Origin: Monilinia fructicola
Taxonomy: Eukaryota > Ascomycota > Leotiomycetes > Helotiales > Sclerotiniaceae
Direction of reading: 5' to 3'
Assembly (NCBI GenBank): GCA_008692225.1
Contig: VICG01000014.1
Coordinates: 930,001-994,000, forward strand
Length of the DNA: 64,000 nt
The number at the start of each line of letters is the position of its first letter. The first letter of the stretch is position 1. Under the pieces are notes generated by a model. That model ran no database searches, was not told where the DNA came from, and saw nothing but the letters and a program-made list of their open reading frames with translations. The translations under genes and the position numbers were made by a program. This document shows, piece by piece, positions 1 through 13,996 of this stretch.

Positions 1-2
1 TC

Positions 3-1075
<1,073 letters not shown>

Positions 1076-1750
1076 AGGATAGAATCCATTAATAAATATT
1101 GTCAATACTAAGACCCATCACAAGATTGTGCTTCGTCGGTCTTGTAATAATATTCCGTGTATTAGCGTGACGGAATATAGACTGTAGCACTTCTGCATTG
1201 GTATGGCCAGTTTTTACCTCATCTCCAATCTCACTTCAATGGGAGTATTACAAGTTGATATTACGGTAACGGTCCTAGGTAAAGATTTGTGTACAACCGA
1301 TGAGCTTCCACCGTCCCGGTGAGCATCCGTTGCTCCCAGTAGAGTTTCCAGGCATGGCCCGTGCATGGTGCATGACCACCTTAAGCTCGGTATTTCAACC
1401 AACTCTTCCTTGCGATGCTCTCATTATACTTTTTCTACGATTCCACAATCTTCGATTCTTCGCTTCCCGCCCGTAACTCGGTACCCCCTCCCTCGCCCAT
1501 CGCTCAACTACGTCATTCCCACCAGACCCCAAGCCTCATTCGTATCTCCCCCCTTGAATCCACCCCGACATTCTCGCTGTTCCTCCTTCCTATGATGTGA
1601 GGTGATGTGAGCTGAGATACCCTCGTTTCTGTCCGCACGTCGCATTGAAATCGTCCAACGCGAGCACTCACCACGGCGGAACCCACACGCGCATCCCCTC
1701 CGGGTCACATACACACACACACACGCACGCACGCACGCACATCGCCCGCC
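1076..1750. other. Intergenic spacer and leader of the next gene
   Basis: No gene recognised. The second half is pyrimidine-rich (1400-1600) and ends in a CA/CACG dinucleotide tract at about 1708-1742 just before the next start codon, consistent with a fungal 5' leader. Confidence 0.5.
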
Positions 1751-2752
1751 ATGTCCAAGCTGCTCCAGTTGACGCTCCGCAAGACGCTCGTCACGCCGGC
1801 GCCCGCCCTCCCCCCGCACCTCACGTTCGCGCCGTCGACCTTGTATCTGTTCCTCGCGGACATCGGGCACGAGTCGCTCTGTAAGTTTTGCGTTCCCCCT
1901 TCGACGTGACGCCCGACCTGCAAGTCACAAACCTACTGTATGTATGTATGCATCGAGAGAGAGAGAGAGGGATGGATGGAGAGATAGATAAATACGCACC
2001 GACTAACCTCCCCCCTCCTTCAAAAACCTAGTCCACATCGGCTACCTCCTCACATCACCCCCGCCCCCGCGACCCGCACCCCGTTTCTAGCCCCCACCAC
2101 CGGCACCATCTGTACGTTTCCCCCATTCCATTCCTTTCCTTTCCTTTCCCTTCCCTCCCTTCCCCCTCTCCTTCCTTCCATTCCCCTCCCCCTCCCCCCA
2201 AACCAACCAACCAACCAACCTAACACCTCCCCCCCCAAAGTCCACATCACCACCCCCGCCGGCCCGCCCACCCCCCAACCCCCCACCTACCAAACCCACA
2301 CGCTCCCCCTCGACCACCTCCCCACCTTCATCCCCACCCTCCTCTTCATCCTCAAGCTCTGCCCCATCGACGCGATCCTGCACCCGGCGCTCGTGGAGCG
2401 CCTCGGCATCTTGGGGCTGCAGGCGCAGCTGAAGGGGTTGGAGATGATGACGACGACGGCGGCGGACGAGGGGGAGGGGGAGGGGGAAGGCGAGGGGGCA
2501 CCAGAGGAAAAAGCGAAAGAAGAGACAGAAGAAGCAGGGACAGAAGAAGAAGAGGAAGAACAAGTCACGTGTCAAAGCTGGATTCGGTCGACGCTCCACG
2601 TTTTGGATGAGGAGGGGTATATATCGTTTCCCGAGACCATCGGGCCGAAGATTGTGGTGGATAATGTGGAGGCGGAGGCGGTGGCGGGGGCGATGTGGAA
2701 TAAGATGAGGGGGACCGTGGGGTGGGAGCGGAGTGCGTGGATTGGGGAGTGA
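1751..2752 (+). CDS. Hypothetical GC-rich protein, spliced, function unknown
   Basis: I do not recognise a named family. The ATG at 1751 follows a CA-rich leader. Exon 1 (1751-1880, 130 nt) encodes LYLFLADIGHESL and ends at a consensus GTAAGT donor. Two acceptors follow, at 2031 and 2240, and both are followed by the same TCCACATC. Joining exon 1 straight to 2241 keeps frame through to the TGA at 2750-2752. Including the 2032-2111 segment brings an in-frame TAG at 2088-2090 unless a weak GTTTCT donor at 2083 is used. The C-terminal part has LPTFIPTLLFILKLCPIDAILHP, an acidic Glu/Lys-rich low-complexity stretch (about 2470-2565), then VTCQSWIRSTLHVLDEEGYI. GC content and codon use (GGG, CCC) differ strongly from neighbouring genes. 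The exon model is tentative. Confidence 0.6.
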
Positions 2753-3522
2753 GGGGTGGGATGTGGGATGTGGGATGAGATGAGATCCATGGATTGATGT
2801 TGTGCTGGCTATCTAACATCTGCATGCTTGGGAATCATGTCACTGCCCTTGTTTGTACATAACCATCCACCTCATACATACGGTTCTCACTTGCACTTAT
2901 TCTGACATGTTTTACGTACAAGTAACCCACGGCACATCAATGTAATCTAATTTTCATATCATTCATTCCATGCAAATCTACAGACTGAAGGATCGCTAAC
3001 ATTCAAATTCATCGCTCTCTCTCAACCGTGTTTTCAACTCCCCATCACCATCACCATTCATCCATCATGCCCAGATATCCAATCCTTAAAAACAATCTCC
3101 AACCCTCCCTTGGACATTCAGTCCCGATAAAGCGAAACGCGCCCTGGTGAAAGTAATAAACCCCTCTTTCAAATGTGTATATTTAAATGGTCACCGCGAA
3201 CGTAAAAAAAAAGTCTTCTCTCTCCCCTTTTTCATTGCAATTGGGAGTCTGAGCCAACCATCATGCCCAGCGTGGTATCTAAAAGTAAATTCAAGCAAAC
3301 GCAAAGGCAATCCCCCGAAAAATGTATTGACAGATGAATATATAGAAATTCATTTCAATATGTAAATAGTCCCCAAAAGAGACGTAAGAATTTTGTAACA
3401 ATTTTGTTTCGCAAAAACAAATAGGTGTCAGCCTCTCGAGGTAAACAATACCTCAAAAGTGGTTTTGATGAAGGTTCAAAGATAGACGTCCTGTAGGAGA
3501 ACAAACGTTCAAAGTAAGACTA
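2753..3522. other. Intergenic, convergent 3' regions
   Basis: About 770 bases between two converging genes. It contains no recognisable gene, only AT-leaning sequence expected for two 3' untranslated regions. Confidence 0.5.
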
Positions 3523-6500
3523 TCAAAAACCAGCGGTGCTCTTCTTTCGCCTTCCGAAGAATCGACTTGCGAATGTAGTCTCTTCCTTTGCGTGAACGAA
3601 AGGTTTGGGTTCAATCGATGGAGGCGGTTCCGAGGTCCGCAAAAAGTCCGCGAGATCGCTTGTTTGCGATCTGGATTTCAAAGGAGCAGGTTCACGAGAT
3701 TCATAAGCTTTGCGGACGACATTCGAGCGTGAGGTTTCGGGCTGTTGCGTATGTTCATGAGCAAAAGGTGTATTCTTCGTGGCTGGTGTGCGGGACGTCG
3801 CAGAATTAGATGATTTGGGTGGTTGAACTTGAGAAGTTGAGCCGCTTCGAGTGAAACGAGAAGAAAAGCTTGCCTTCTTCTTAGGCGGTTTAGAACCTTC
3901 GGCGAAAACAGAGGTCATCTTGGGTGAAGGTAGTGGAGGTACGTTTCGGAGGAAGTCGGCCAACGACTCTTCTTTTATAGGCGCTGGTCTGGATGGAGGC
4001 TCAAGGTCATCATCCTCTTCATCACTCGAGTCAATCGCATACGGATCCCTCACTCTTCGTGTCTTTCGTTTAGGCATCATATCTTCATCGTCATCGAAAT
4101 TCAAAGTAGCAGGCATAGGCTTGTTGGTTTTATTAAAGTTGTTCAGGAGGCCAGTCTGCGAGGTGACGGAAGAATGATTTGTCGACGCCTGGGTAGAGGC
4201 TTGACTGTATCTGGCATCGGGTAGAGATGCATCTATAGCCTTCCCGCCGGCGAAATGGGACATTTGATCAGAATCCATGGTAGATCTAAATGGAGCAACC
4301 GTTCTTGGTATACGATGACTTCCCGCTTCATCGGGGCCGGCTCTAACAAAGTCGATGAGATCGGTGATGGAATCTTTGCCAACGGTGGCATCACGAGCTT
4401 GTAATTTATTTGGCTTGCCAGATCGACCTGCGGATGACGCCGCTCGCGTGGGAAGAGCGGCAACAGGACCCACACGAGGTATTGAGCCACTAACATTCCT
4501 CGGAGTCCCATTGGTTCCTTTGTGGGAATTACCTCCATTCAAGGGTCGAGAAGACTCGCTAGCGGCACTTGAAGATGATCGCGAGTGAATTTCTTCCTTG
4601 AGAGAAATGGCAGGGCCTGTAGATCGGATGAAGTCGGCGAAATCCCCAAGAGAATCTCGATCAATCCTGGCATCCCTTGCTTGTGGGGCATTAGGCCGAA
4701 CTCGACTGTTGCTTGTCGAAGGGCGAGTAGAGCCTTTCACCGAAGAAGCGTTCTTTGAGATATCACTGGGGTGGGAGTGCAATCCGGTATGCTTGCTCAC
4801 GGATGATGAGTGCGTGCGGCCGCTAGCAGGTCGAGGGACAGGGATGGCGTTTACACTCAATGGAGAATCTGGGCTTTCAATAGCCCGCATATTTTGCGGT
4901 GTTAGTGTGTATTGGATGGTTTCGTCTCCTCTAATCAACTCCTCAAATGATTTAGCATCTCCTATACTGCTCATCGCTGAAATACGGCTTTCCTCGGATA
5001 CTCGTCGTTGTTTGACATGAGGGATAGAAGATGAGCCAGAGTGAGGCGTAAAAGCTGGGCGAAGCCCTTTGGATTGTGCTTCACTTATGGCCTTGCGTGA
5101 TGTGTCCTCGCCTACAGAGCGTGGAGGTGAGCTACGGCGCACCGATGAAGACCGAGAGATGGTCTTGATCGTTTCTGGAGAGCCGTTCTCTTTTAGAATG
5201 CGTAGTATCGGTGAGCCCTCGTTCACTGAATTGCCTGTTATACGAGAAGTAGATCGGGGTGGTAGCTCAGATGGGCTTTGTGCACTTTGCTGTGTCGACT
5301 GGACATCTTGCTCACTTTCTCGAGCCTTTTGATTCGAGACACCACTTAATGGCTGGCTCTTATCAGCCTGCTGTTTCGCCAATCCTTTCATGTTCTCTCG
5401 ATAATTCTGCGGGGTAGGAGGAGCAGCGAGCACAAATGGTGCTGATCTGGAAGCAGCGGGTTTGAAAGTAGGATAATTCTGAGAAGTAGGGCTGGGATCC
5501 ACATCAACGCCTTGCATTGCAGCCGCGAATTCCGATGGTACCGCGGTCAGAGGAGACTCATCACCAGCTACATCCCTTTCATCTACCTCGGATATTGAGT
5601 CGGTGGCTGTATTAATAGGCATTGCGCTCAAATTGGAGCCAGTTCGAGCCAATGGGGAACTGTTTGAGCTTCTGAAGTGAGGACTCGTACCTCGAGGCGA
5701 CAGTTCTGCAATGATAGGCGAATGAAGACTGCTGGGTCGAGATATATAGAGATACCTCGGCCAGAATTGTGATCCGCTGCCTCAAAAGAGCTCTGGCGTG
5801 ATCCTGTCGTGGGACTCTTCGCTGTGTTAACATCAATAAGGCGCAAGGAATGAATACTTGGTGGCCGGAGACTGGAGTGTTGGCTAGCGTATGAAGATGG
5901 AGTTTTGTCATCAGGAGAAACACGACCACCAAAAAGAGATACGTGAGGATGTCATGATTTGCGGTTCTTCTTCAATGAATTCATAATCCGAATCTATATC
6001 TTTACCCGCATCATCCCAATCCACGGGATCATCAGCAGGCTCGTGCGTCAATTCGGGCACCGCACCTGCTACTTTATTCGAAACCTTCTCAATTTCTTCG
6101 TCTGCATCTTTCTCGGATTCTGCGGGGGTGATGGTGCCATTCAAACCCGGGGCTCCGGTTTGGGTCGAGCTGACAAAATCCTCCTGCGGGTTCGAAAGTA
6201 CTTCATTTGAACCTTGGGAGAAGAGCGATGTGACGGTAGATGGGTGGGGAGGTGGTAATGAGTTTGCACGTTTTCTCGATTTCGAAGGAGAGACCGAGAA
6301 GATGGGAGTTGGTGGCTGCGAAGAATTGGGCGTAGGTAGATTATGCGATGCACTCGTAAAAATCACCATACTTTTAGGTCGCTGAGTGAAAGGAAGTTCT
6401 TCAGCCTCTGAAGTAGCCTCATAATCTTCATCGTCACTTTGCGAGGCTAGTCCTGGTACTTCGATTTCCCTGACATCATCCACGGACATGGGTAAAGGAA

Positions 6501-7578
6501 TAGTGGCTGCTTGCTGGTACTCAGCCACTCCATCCAATGCTGCTTTTGGCGTTTGTCCCCCGTCACGAGGAGAGATGCTAGCCTCTTGGGTTAGTGGCAC
6601 AATAGTCTCTGCTGGATTCTCCGTTGTTTCTCTTGAATGTGAATGACCCATCGAGATTGAACCTCTGGGCGAGCGGACTTGCTTCTTCCACCCTCTCCAA
6701 AGCTTCCCCAATGTTCGGTCCAATGCGACTCGCTCCATATCAGCCTCCTCTACGACCACACGTTCCGCAATATCAGTTTTTCTCACGGTCCCATCTCGTT
6801 TCTCTTTCTCATATTTCATACGACGTCGGTTATATGCAGCTTGTCCTCCCACCGTCAGGATTTGTTCGCCCATGAATTCCAGGATGGATGTTAGGAAGAT
6901 AGCCACTGCTGGAGAAACAATCCCCGATTCATTCTCGCGGTCTCCCGATTCCAAAGAACCATGCAGGTGTTCCTGAGCTGTGTAGCGATCCTCATCCTCC
7001 TCTTCCATGTCCCCCAATGATGAATAAACCATACATCTCAACCTTGTGCGTTTCCACACCAATTCGAGATCCCAATCTTGAGTTGGTAAGCCATCCCTCT
7101 CCGATGACAATAACGCATCATCCTCGCTCCCACCCAAATATTCTCGCAGTTCACCATCCGCTCCGCTCACAGCATCTCTTGCAAGCTTTGGTTTGAGGAC
7201 CTCACTGACAGCGGGACGTAATGACACCAACGAAGTCGATTTCGAGACTGAGAGAAAATTAAACACAAGTTGATCAAGAAACTTATTGACAAGTTTCAGC
7301 GCAGCCGGGGATACCAATGCCGTCTCTCCCGAGGGCTCAATTCCATGTTGATCAAGCCAAGCATTGGCTCTGCTATCGTGGTCATTGGTAACGATTTGCG
7401 AAGCTGCTGCATGAGCAATGAAGACTGGTTCTGGTGAAATGTCAAGGGGCGGAGAAAGTAAAGGTGCACAAGTGCTAGAGGTCGAAGGTCTATCGCTTGA
7501 AGCGCTGTGTGATCGACTAACTCGTGGGCTATAATTATCCATTCGCGCAGGTTGTGGCACCAAGTCTGATGGAGACAT
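3523..7578 (-). CDS. Large Ser-rich protein with possible histone-fold-like N-terminus; one frameshift
   Basis: One gene assembled from two long open frames. The start is ATG at 7578 (MSPSDLVPQPARMDN). Residues about 95-250 hold two helical blocks (SPAALKLVNKFLDQLVFNFLS; then VSPAVAIFLTSILEFMGEQIL) that resemble halves of a histone fold; this is inference. The rest is Ser/Pro-rich and probably disordered. A 50-nt intron at 5706-5755 (donor GTATCT, acceptor TTGCAG) joins HNSGR to ELSPRGTSPHFR in frame. Between FIEEEPQIMTSS (frame ends near 5911) and SLFGGRVSPDDKTPSSYAS the frame must move by one base at about 5930-5946, next to an A5 run. No intron of suitable length fits. The exon total is 4006 nt, one over a multiple of three, so a single extra base explains it; the repaired protein would be about 1334 aa. 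Four short D-F-hydrophobic-R motifs occur in the C-terminal half. Function unknown. Confidence 0.8.
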
Positions 7579-8191
7579 GATTGCTCTTCAATTGAATGCG
7601 GTTGATATGCTTAATGCTCCCCCAATTGATCCTCCAAATTGTCTATTTGTGACCAGCAAAAGGAGTAGCGAATTAGCAGAGTAAGTCACAATAGGTGAGT
7701 CAAGCGACTGTGGTGAATTGATCAGGTCAGATTTGACATTGAGGCAAAGGTTTTCGAATTTAAGGCAGTCCCTGTATTGAGCACTTTTTTATCATCGGTC
7801 AGTACAGACAAACATGTATTGATGATTGTATCAGCAAGAGGGAAACATATGATGACAATGTCGATGTGTGAAGAGGCGTGAAGATGTAAAACTGGATAAA
7901 TAATAAGTGTTTCTTTTAGAAGGGGCTCGTGTAGTCTGTCAATGCTCATCAACTGACTCGAGAAGGCGCATTTCATGCCATCTTGAATCATCAATCACAT
8001 AGAGAAGAAAAGTTGGAGATTGGTAAAACTGGGGGAGGATCCAAAGAAGGAAAAGGAATTATATAAAACCTTAAACATGGGGGGGAAAGGAATTATGAAG
8101 AAAAATCAATCATATATTTTGTCTTGGATTTTGGGTCTTAAACTTTCCCCAAATTTGATACCCACAAATTGGAAAGAGGAATGATCATATT

Positions 8192-8290
8192 GATTGATGA
8201 TGAAGATGATGAAGATGATCAGGATGATGAGGATGATGAAGATGCAGATAATGATAATAATGATGATGATGAGATGCAGATGCAGATGAA
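8192..8290. repeat. Imperfect GAT/GAA trinucleotide tract
   Basis: Repeated GATGATGAA-type units. The apparent acidic frame on the plus strand (8169-8414) is a by-product of the repeat. Confidence 0.8.
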
Positions 8291-8999
8291 ATGGAACCAT
8301 TTTGTCTTGGGCGTACCTGAATGGATCATTCGCATGAATGAAGTGTTGAACCAAGATCTAACGAAAGGATCTAGAGAACGATCCAATATTCCGAGAATGG
8401 AAGACAACCAATAGAAAAGATGATATCTGGATCTGGGTCCAAGAAGGTGGTTGAAACGATGATGTTTTGTGTATAATGGATTTTATTAATTATAGAAGTT
8501 AAATTGTTTGTAAATGGTAATGGATCTTGGTTAATGGGTTTCTTTTCTTTCTCAAAGATGATGATGATGATTAAAGAAGACCTCGGGAGAGAGAAAGAGA
8601 GAAAGACCTTCTTCACATCAGGAAGAATTGATGGAGGATGATTAAGATAATAACTGATTAGATTGGGATGGGTGGTAGGTAGGTAGTTGGCAAGTACTAG
8701 GTAGGTTGGTCGGTTGGTAGGTAGGAGGAGGTAAGTAGGGAAATCCAAGAAAGAATTATTAGAGACGGAAACGGAAGTGGGATCGGAATTAGAATCAGAA
8801 TCAGAATTAGACGTAGAAGTAGAAGTAGAATCAAAATGAATGAATGAACGTAAGAAGGATTTCGACGTAAGTAGGTTGTCCGGGTTTGGTTGATTGATTC
8901 AAAGTAGTTAGATAGATAGTAGGAAGGTAGTAGATAGTAGACAGTAGACAGTAGGCAGTAGGTAGTAGGTAGTAGGTAGTAGGTAGTAGGTAGGATGAT

Positions 9000-9062
9000 G
9001 GCTGACTGGCTGACTGGCTGACTGGCTGACTGGCTGACTGGCCGACTGGCTGACTGGCTGAG
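9000..9062. repeat. Minisatellite of 8-bp unit GACTGGCT
   Basis: About seven and a half near-perfect tandem copies; one unit has GACTGGCC in place of GACTGGCT. Confidence 0.9.
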
Positions 9063-9956
9063 TTGCAAATATGGATTGTTGTATCAAAGCATCAAAGGTG
9101 TCAGATAAATAGATTATTGGTAAGACCTCATATTTTTTTTATTGTTTGAGGAACTTCTTGCTTTTTCTTCTCCTCTTTCTTTTCTTTTCTTTTCTTCTTT
9201 CTTTCTCTCTTTCAAGAATCCATGAAAGATGCAGAGACGGATCGACGGGGATCATGGAGGAACCAGCGGGATGAACTGCGATTGACTTTATTTCCTATAC
9301 GGAATGCTAAGAAAGAAGGTTGGTTGGTGAGTAGAGAGATCGTACGAAGTATTCGATACACTCACTACATACACGGCTTATAATAATAATCATCGTCCAT
9401 GGACGGTAGGGAGATTCTACGGTTCGAGGACTCATGGGTTCATGGGCTTACCCCTGTAATAGGTAGCGACTACTGGAGGCTAATCAGACCCTGTTGAGGG
9501 AATTGCCTCTTTGGGGTAGCGTGTCATGAGGAATATCAAACATTCAGGGTGTGCGGGTATGTTTGAGGCGTGGCTAAATAAAGGGAAGGGTGGAGAACTT
9601 AGACTGCACTGTACGGTACAGTAGTGACTGTACTACTTGCTGCAAGAGGAGAGGAAGCAGGAACCATACTGTAATGACTCTAATGAGTGAAGGTAGAGAG
9701 GTCCACGGGTGGAGGTGAAGGTCTGGATTAGGATGAAATTACCGAATGATTATTTATATCCTGGGTTATCAACGGTTTGTTATGGTAGATCTAATTTGAT
9801 TTGATTTGATCGAGAGGGAAGGTGGAAGGAAGAGAGAGAGAGAGAGAGGGAGAGAAGGGAAAGGGAATAAGAGAACGGGAGAGGGAAAAAGAGTAAAGGG
9901 GATCCATAGCGAGAACAAAAGAGAGAGAGAGAGGGAGAGGGAGGGAGAAAGAGAGC

Positions 9957-10312
9957 TAGTGTGAAAATATTTGATAGTTTAATATAAATGTTTGGTTGTA
10001 GTTATTAGGATCTATTAGGTAATTATCTATCATTCATGATTATGGTTGCTTTTGCTATATATAGTATATAGATAATATTTAAGTCTGTATTAGGTAATTC
10101 TATTTAAGTATTAGTTCTTCTAATATTATTATTATTATTTCTACTCTTCTTTAGATTAATATAATAATTTAAAGTCTAGAAAATATTTAAGAATATATAT
10201 ACTTAGATACTCTATAGTATAAACATTATTAAAAGGTAAATATATATTATAATTATATATATTAGATAATAAACTTAGATATATAATTATTTAATATAGT
10301 TATATTTATATT

Positions 10313-10350
<38 letters not shown>

Positions 10351-10636
10351 GGGTTTAATATATTACTTATATACTTCGTGCTATAGAGTACTATATAATC
10401 TATTTATAACTTTTATATTCTAAAACGTCTTATTAATTAAGAGCTAATTAGTTTAAAAAAAACTACGTAAGGCTTATATAAGAATATAAAAAGTATAGAA
10501 TTATATTATAACAATATTATAAATTAGAATAATATATAAAATAATATTAAAATAAATAATTATATTCTATAGATTATATACTTTTTAAATATATAATTTT
10601 TAAGTTTATTGGATTTTAAATTATTATATAAGCTCC
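9957..10636. repeat. AT-rich island, probably RIP-mutated repeat DNA
   Basis: Composition drops abruptly to very low GC, with TA-dominated sequence and a pure TA run at about 10315-10346. It ends sharply at GC-normal sequence near 10637. This is the pattern left by repeat-induced point mutation on transposon copies in Pezizomycotina; no transposase can be read any more. Confidence 0.6.
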
Positions 10637-13600
10637 GTAGAACGAGCTTTGAGTACGGCCGCTCGGGCCGGCCAATGATATGACTCGCAATATATATATA
10701 ATAGATAATGTATATTAGAGGATCCATGGATCTAATAGATTAATATAATGTCCACGGGTATGTACGACAGCGACAATACGATGATATCTGTAAAAGGCCC
10801 AATGTGTCAAAGCTAAAGCAGATGCCCAGGTGATTGATTAAAAGGATTTCTGGGGAAGGGTTCAAGTAATTCATTCTATCCAGCAATTAACCTTACCGGG
10901 TGGATACATTCAAGTCTCCAAAGACTCAAAGAGTATTCCGTACATACTGCACAGTATACAGTACGTAAGTTACAAATCACCCTTGCGACCAGGGAGACGG
11001 AGAGAGCAACGTCTGGTCAATGTACATTGTACATTGTACACTGTACATACTCTATACACACGGCAGTAAGATTTGATGCTCGAGATACTGTGCCATACCC
11101 GCATCTGCATTTGCATTTGCATTTACATCGACCACTGGGTTGCATCAAATTTGAAGGTCCGAAACGAAGATGTCTAGTATCTACCTACCTACATACTGTA
11201 CCCATCTCCGTATCTGGGACTCAACCAGCAGGGCAAGAGTGCCTAGTAGGTAGCAAGTATCTCCATATCTGCTGTATCTACTACCGACCCCGAATACCCG
11301 TTGACGCCTTGTGCCAAGGTTGCAGACGGCAGTAAGGTTGTACGACAAATTAATGGACGAAGATATTCCGACCAACCTAGATTTAATTGCAAGCTATCCG
11401 GTTACGGTAGCTTATCATGCTGCATCAACTGTCGACTTGCAAGGTCAAATACAAATACAAATGCAAATACAATGATGCTCATATACAAAAAGAAGTACTT
11501 GTACAGTATTTGTACGGAGTAAAGCTACTTACTATAGTATCATTCATTGTATCTGGCTGCTTTTGCCGTTTGCTGTCGCAAACCTTATCTCTCTGGCAAA
11601 TCGCATTACTGTATTCTTCATGTCACACACAGTAAGGTTACTTACTTACTCCGTATAATCTCGTGGGCCTCGAAGATCGTTGGAATAAATCCTTAACTAC
11701 TGACTTATACTTACGTGATTTTTTAGATTACCACGTACGTTCCATCCAGTCTTCAAATGAAAGTGCATGACAGACGCATCCCGCTGAATCGGTAAATGTA
11801 CACTCTTGAACTCCGTTTCAAATATGCATCCTTGGCTGGTGCCAGGAGAGAAGCAAAACTGTATTGGAACTTATCTCAACCAGCGTGCACCGATAGCAAG
11901 GGCATCAATTAATCGATATCCACAGTGCTACTACACTGTACCTCTGCAATGCAGTTCTGTGCTGCACGATTCAACCATCAAACCCTTGCTCAACATGACT
12001 ACTGTATGACACACTGTTGAATTTAGGATTGTGCAGTAGGGCACTTCTAATCTCCGTAAGCTTCATGCTTACTTCATCCCTCTCCGCCTCTGTCGATCAT
12101 CACGACTTCTAGTCAAGTTTGCGCGTTAAGCCGCACCCGGACTTCGAATCCTCGGTAATCGTGGAAGCAATCTCGTCGAGACTTCAACACCCGTAATCTT
12201 GGTGGCAACGTGTAGGCCCTCCTCGGGTCATTCCTTGTACGTACCGAAGATCATGCTATCAAACACCATCGAGCACAGCCAGATATATGGGACCTAGATA
12301 CTTTGGGTGGAACCAGGTCTAATTTTGTGAATGGTATCATGGGGCTTTCTGAGGCTGCAAGGCGCTGTTTCAAGAAGGATCAGCTCAGTGAGGTTGTACA
12401 GAACAGAAATATCTTCGTTTGTGAGTCCTCCATGATCTTGCAGGAGTGTACTGTACTCTGTAGATGAAAAAGACCTTTGCACCTGCAGATTCCACGCACT
12501 AGACCCTCCACCTTTCGTTATCAGTGCAGCATCCCGATTGCTTCCGCTCGTAACGCTCCATCGTCACATCACACACACATTTCAAGAGAAGGCTCACGGA
12601 CGACGTTGAAAGCTCACTAAATCTTGCTTCAAGAGTTTTGGTGACGATCAGAGAGAAATCAGCAAGCAATGATGAAACCACTCCGACTAAGAATTTCAGT
12701 TACGCTATTCACCTTTCTTTTCTTTCTCTCGACCGGACCCCCCGTTAGCCACGCGGGAATTTTCTCAAATTGCTTTTTGGAAATCATGCAAGTCAGCAGC
12801 CGTCAAAGAGCAGGATGGCATGGAGACATGGATATCTAGCTCGAGCAGGGATATAATTTCTTAATAACTTGACAACATCACCGTCCAATTACTCACCCTT
12901 TCAACAGCGAGCCACAACAAACAACAAAGTTGAACCAACTCTTTTTTCTCTCTCTTTCTTTTAAGAAAAGAAAGCAAAAAGACCCAGGATAGGTTCCGCC
13001 ATGGTGTAAATGGGCGTATAAGGTGATAAGCAGGCGTCAAAGGGAACTACAGTTTTATAAACCACTAGGATTTGAAACTGGACTAGTAAGATCCTACCCC
13101 ATCCTATATGTGCTTCCATATATCGCTCGCTGCGCCGTAGACTTGTATCAAATAGAGTCAGCATCATCATGGATATCTTCGAGAAAACTTCAGCAGCCTT
13201 CATCGGCTTACCGAAATCCAACTCACGCACGTGAAGCCCCCTAGTCAAATTACCACTCCAAGTTCCAACGCAAAATCAACACTGGTACGAAACCGGAGCA
13301 TGAAGCTTAATACTAATACGACGTTGATTGTAATTTCGTATCTGCAAGGATTAGATAGATTCTGTCTGCGTACTCGTCTCCTGGTCGTACGGGGATGCAT
13401 GTCCCGTGTCTGCAATGGGCATCTGCAATTTCGGGGCACAGTATCTCACAGATTACATATGCGCACGCCTATTCCGCCCAGCGTTCTCAGCATTTTCGAA
13501 GAAAAATGTCACATCATGCACATCTCACTCGTGCAAGGCAGATCTACTGATTCTACTCTGATACTGTACCATGGACTCACCGCTCACGGTGGCAACGACG

Positions 13601-13996
13601 CAACGTTGAGAGTTCACCCAACCAAGTCTCGCGTGGGTCAATAGCAATGCGTTCATTCGTTTCAACAGGAATGGATGCGTTCATTTTTAGGGACAACCTT
13701 GAAATGGCTGAACTAAGCTTGCGCGACGTCGCATAATAAATTAGCTTCATTTTTCCTCGGGTAGGCTCGTCGATTCGTCCATACCTCGGACATCGCCCAT
13801 ACCTCTATCAAGGGCGAGATCGACAAGGGTCGGTGCATAGGGCTTTTCCCCAGATACAAAGATGCTCAGCTCTAGGTTAACTCCGTCCGTACTCAGACCT
13901 CAATCCACGTACAGTATACCCCGCCTGCAGAGAACTACTGACCCCCCCCCCTCCCCCTTCGAGTCTCCCACAACATAGACCACTAGGTCAATTTCT

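Larger units (their letters stand above)
7579..13996. other. 6.4-kb gene-poor region
   Basis: I find no convincing gene. The region holds a GAT-rich tract (8192-8290), a GACTGGCT minisatellite (9000-9062), GA-rich purine tracts (about 9820-9955), an AT-rich RIP-like island (9957-10636) and TGTACATTG repeats near 11020-11050. From about 10,700 to 13,900 base composition is ordinary but open frames are short and lack family motifs. Confidence 0.55.

Noticed and set aside
5626..5850. Separate small minus-strand genes between the two long Ser-rich frames
   Set aside because: The segment is an exon plus a 50-nt intron that joins the flanking frames into one gene.
5886..5945. 59-nt intron GTATCT..CTAG explaining the Ser-rich gene frame change
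   Set aside because: Length is 2 mod 3, whereas 1 mod 3 is needed, and it would delete coding-like GGRVSPDDKTPSS.
8169..8414. Acidic Asp/Glu-rich small protein
   Set aside because: Encoded by a GAT/GAA repeat, no leader or motif.
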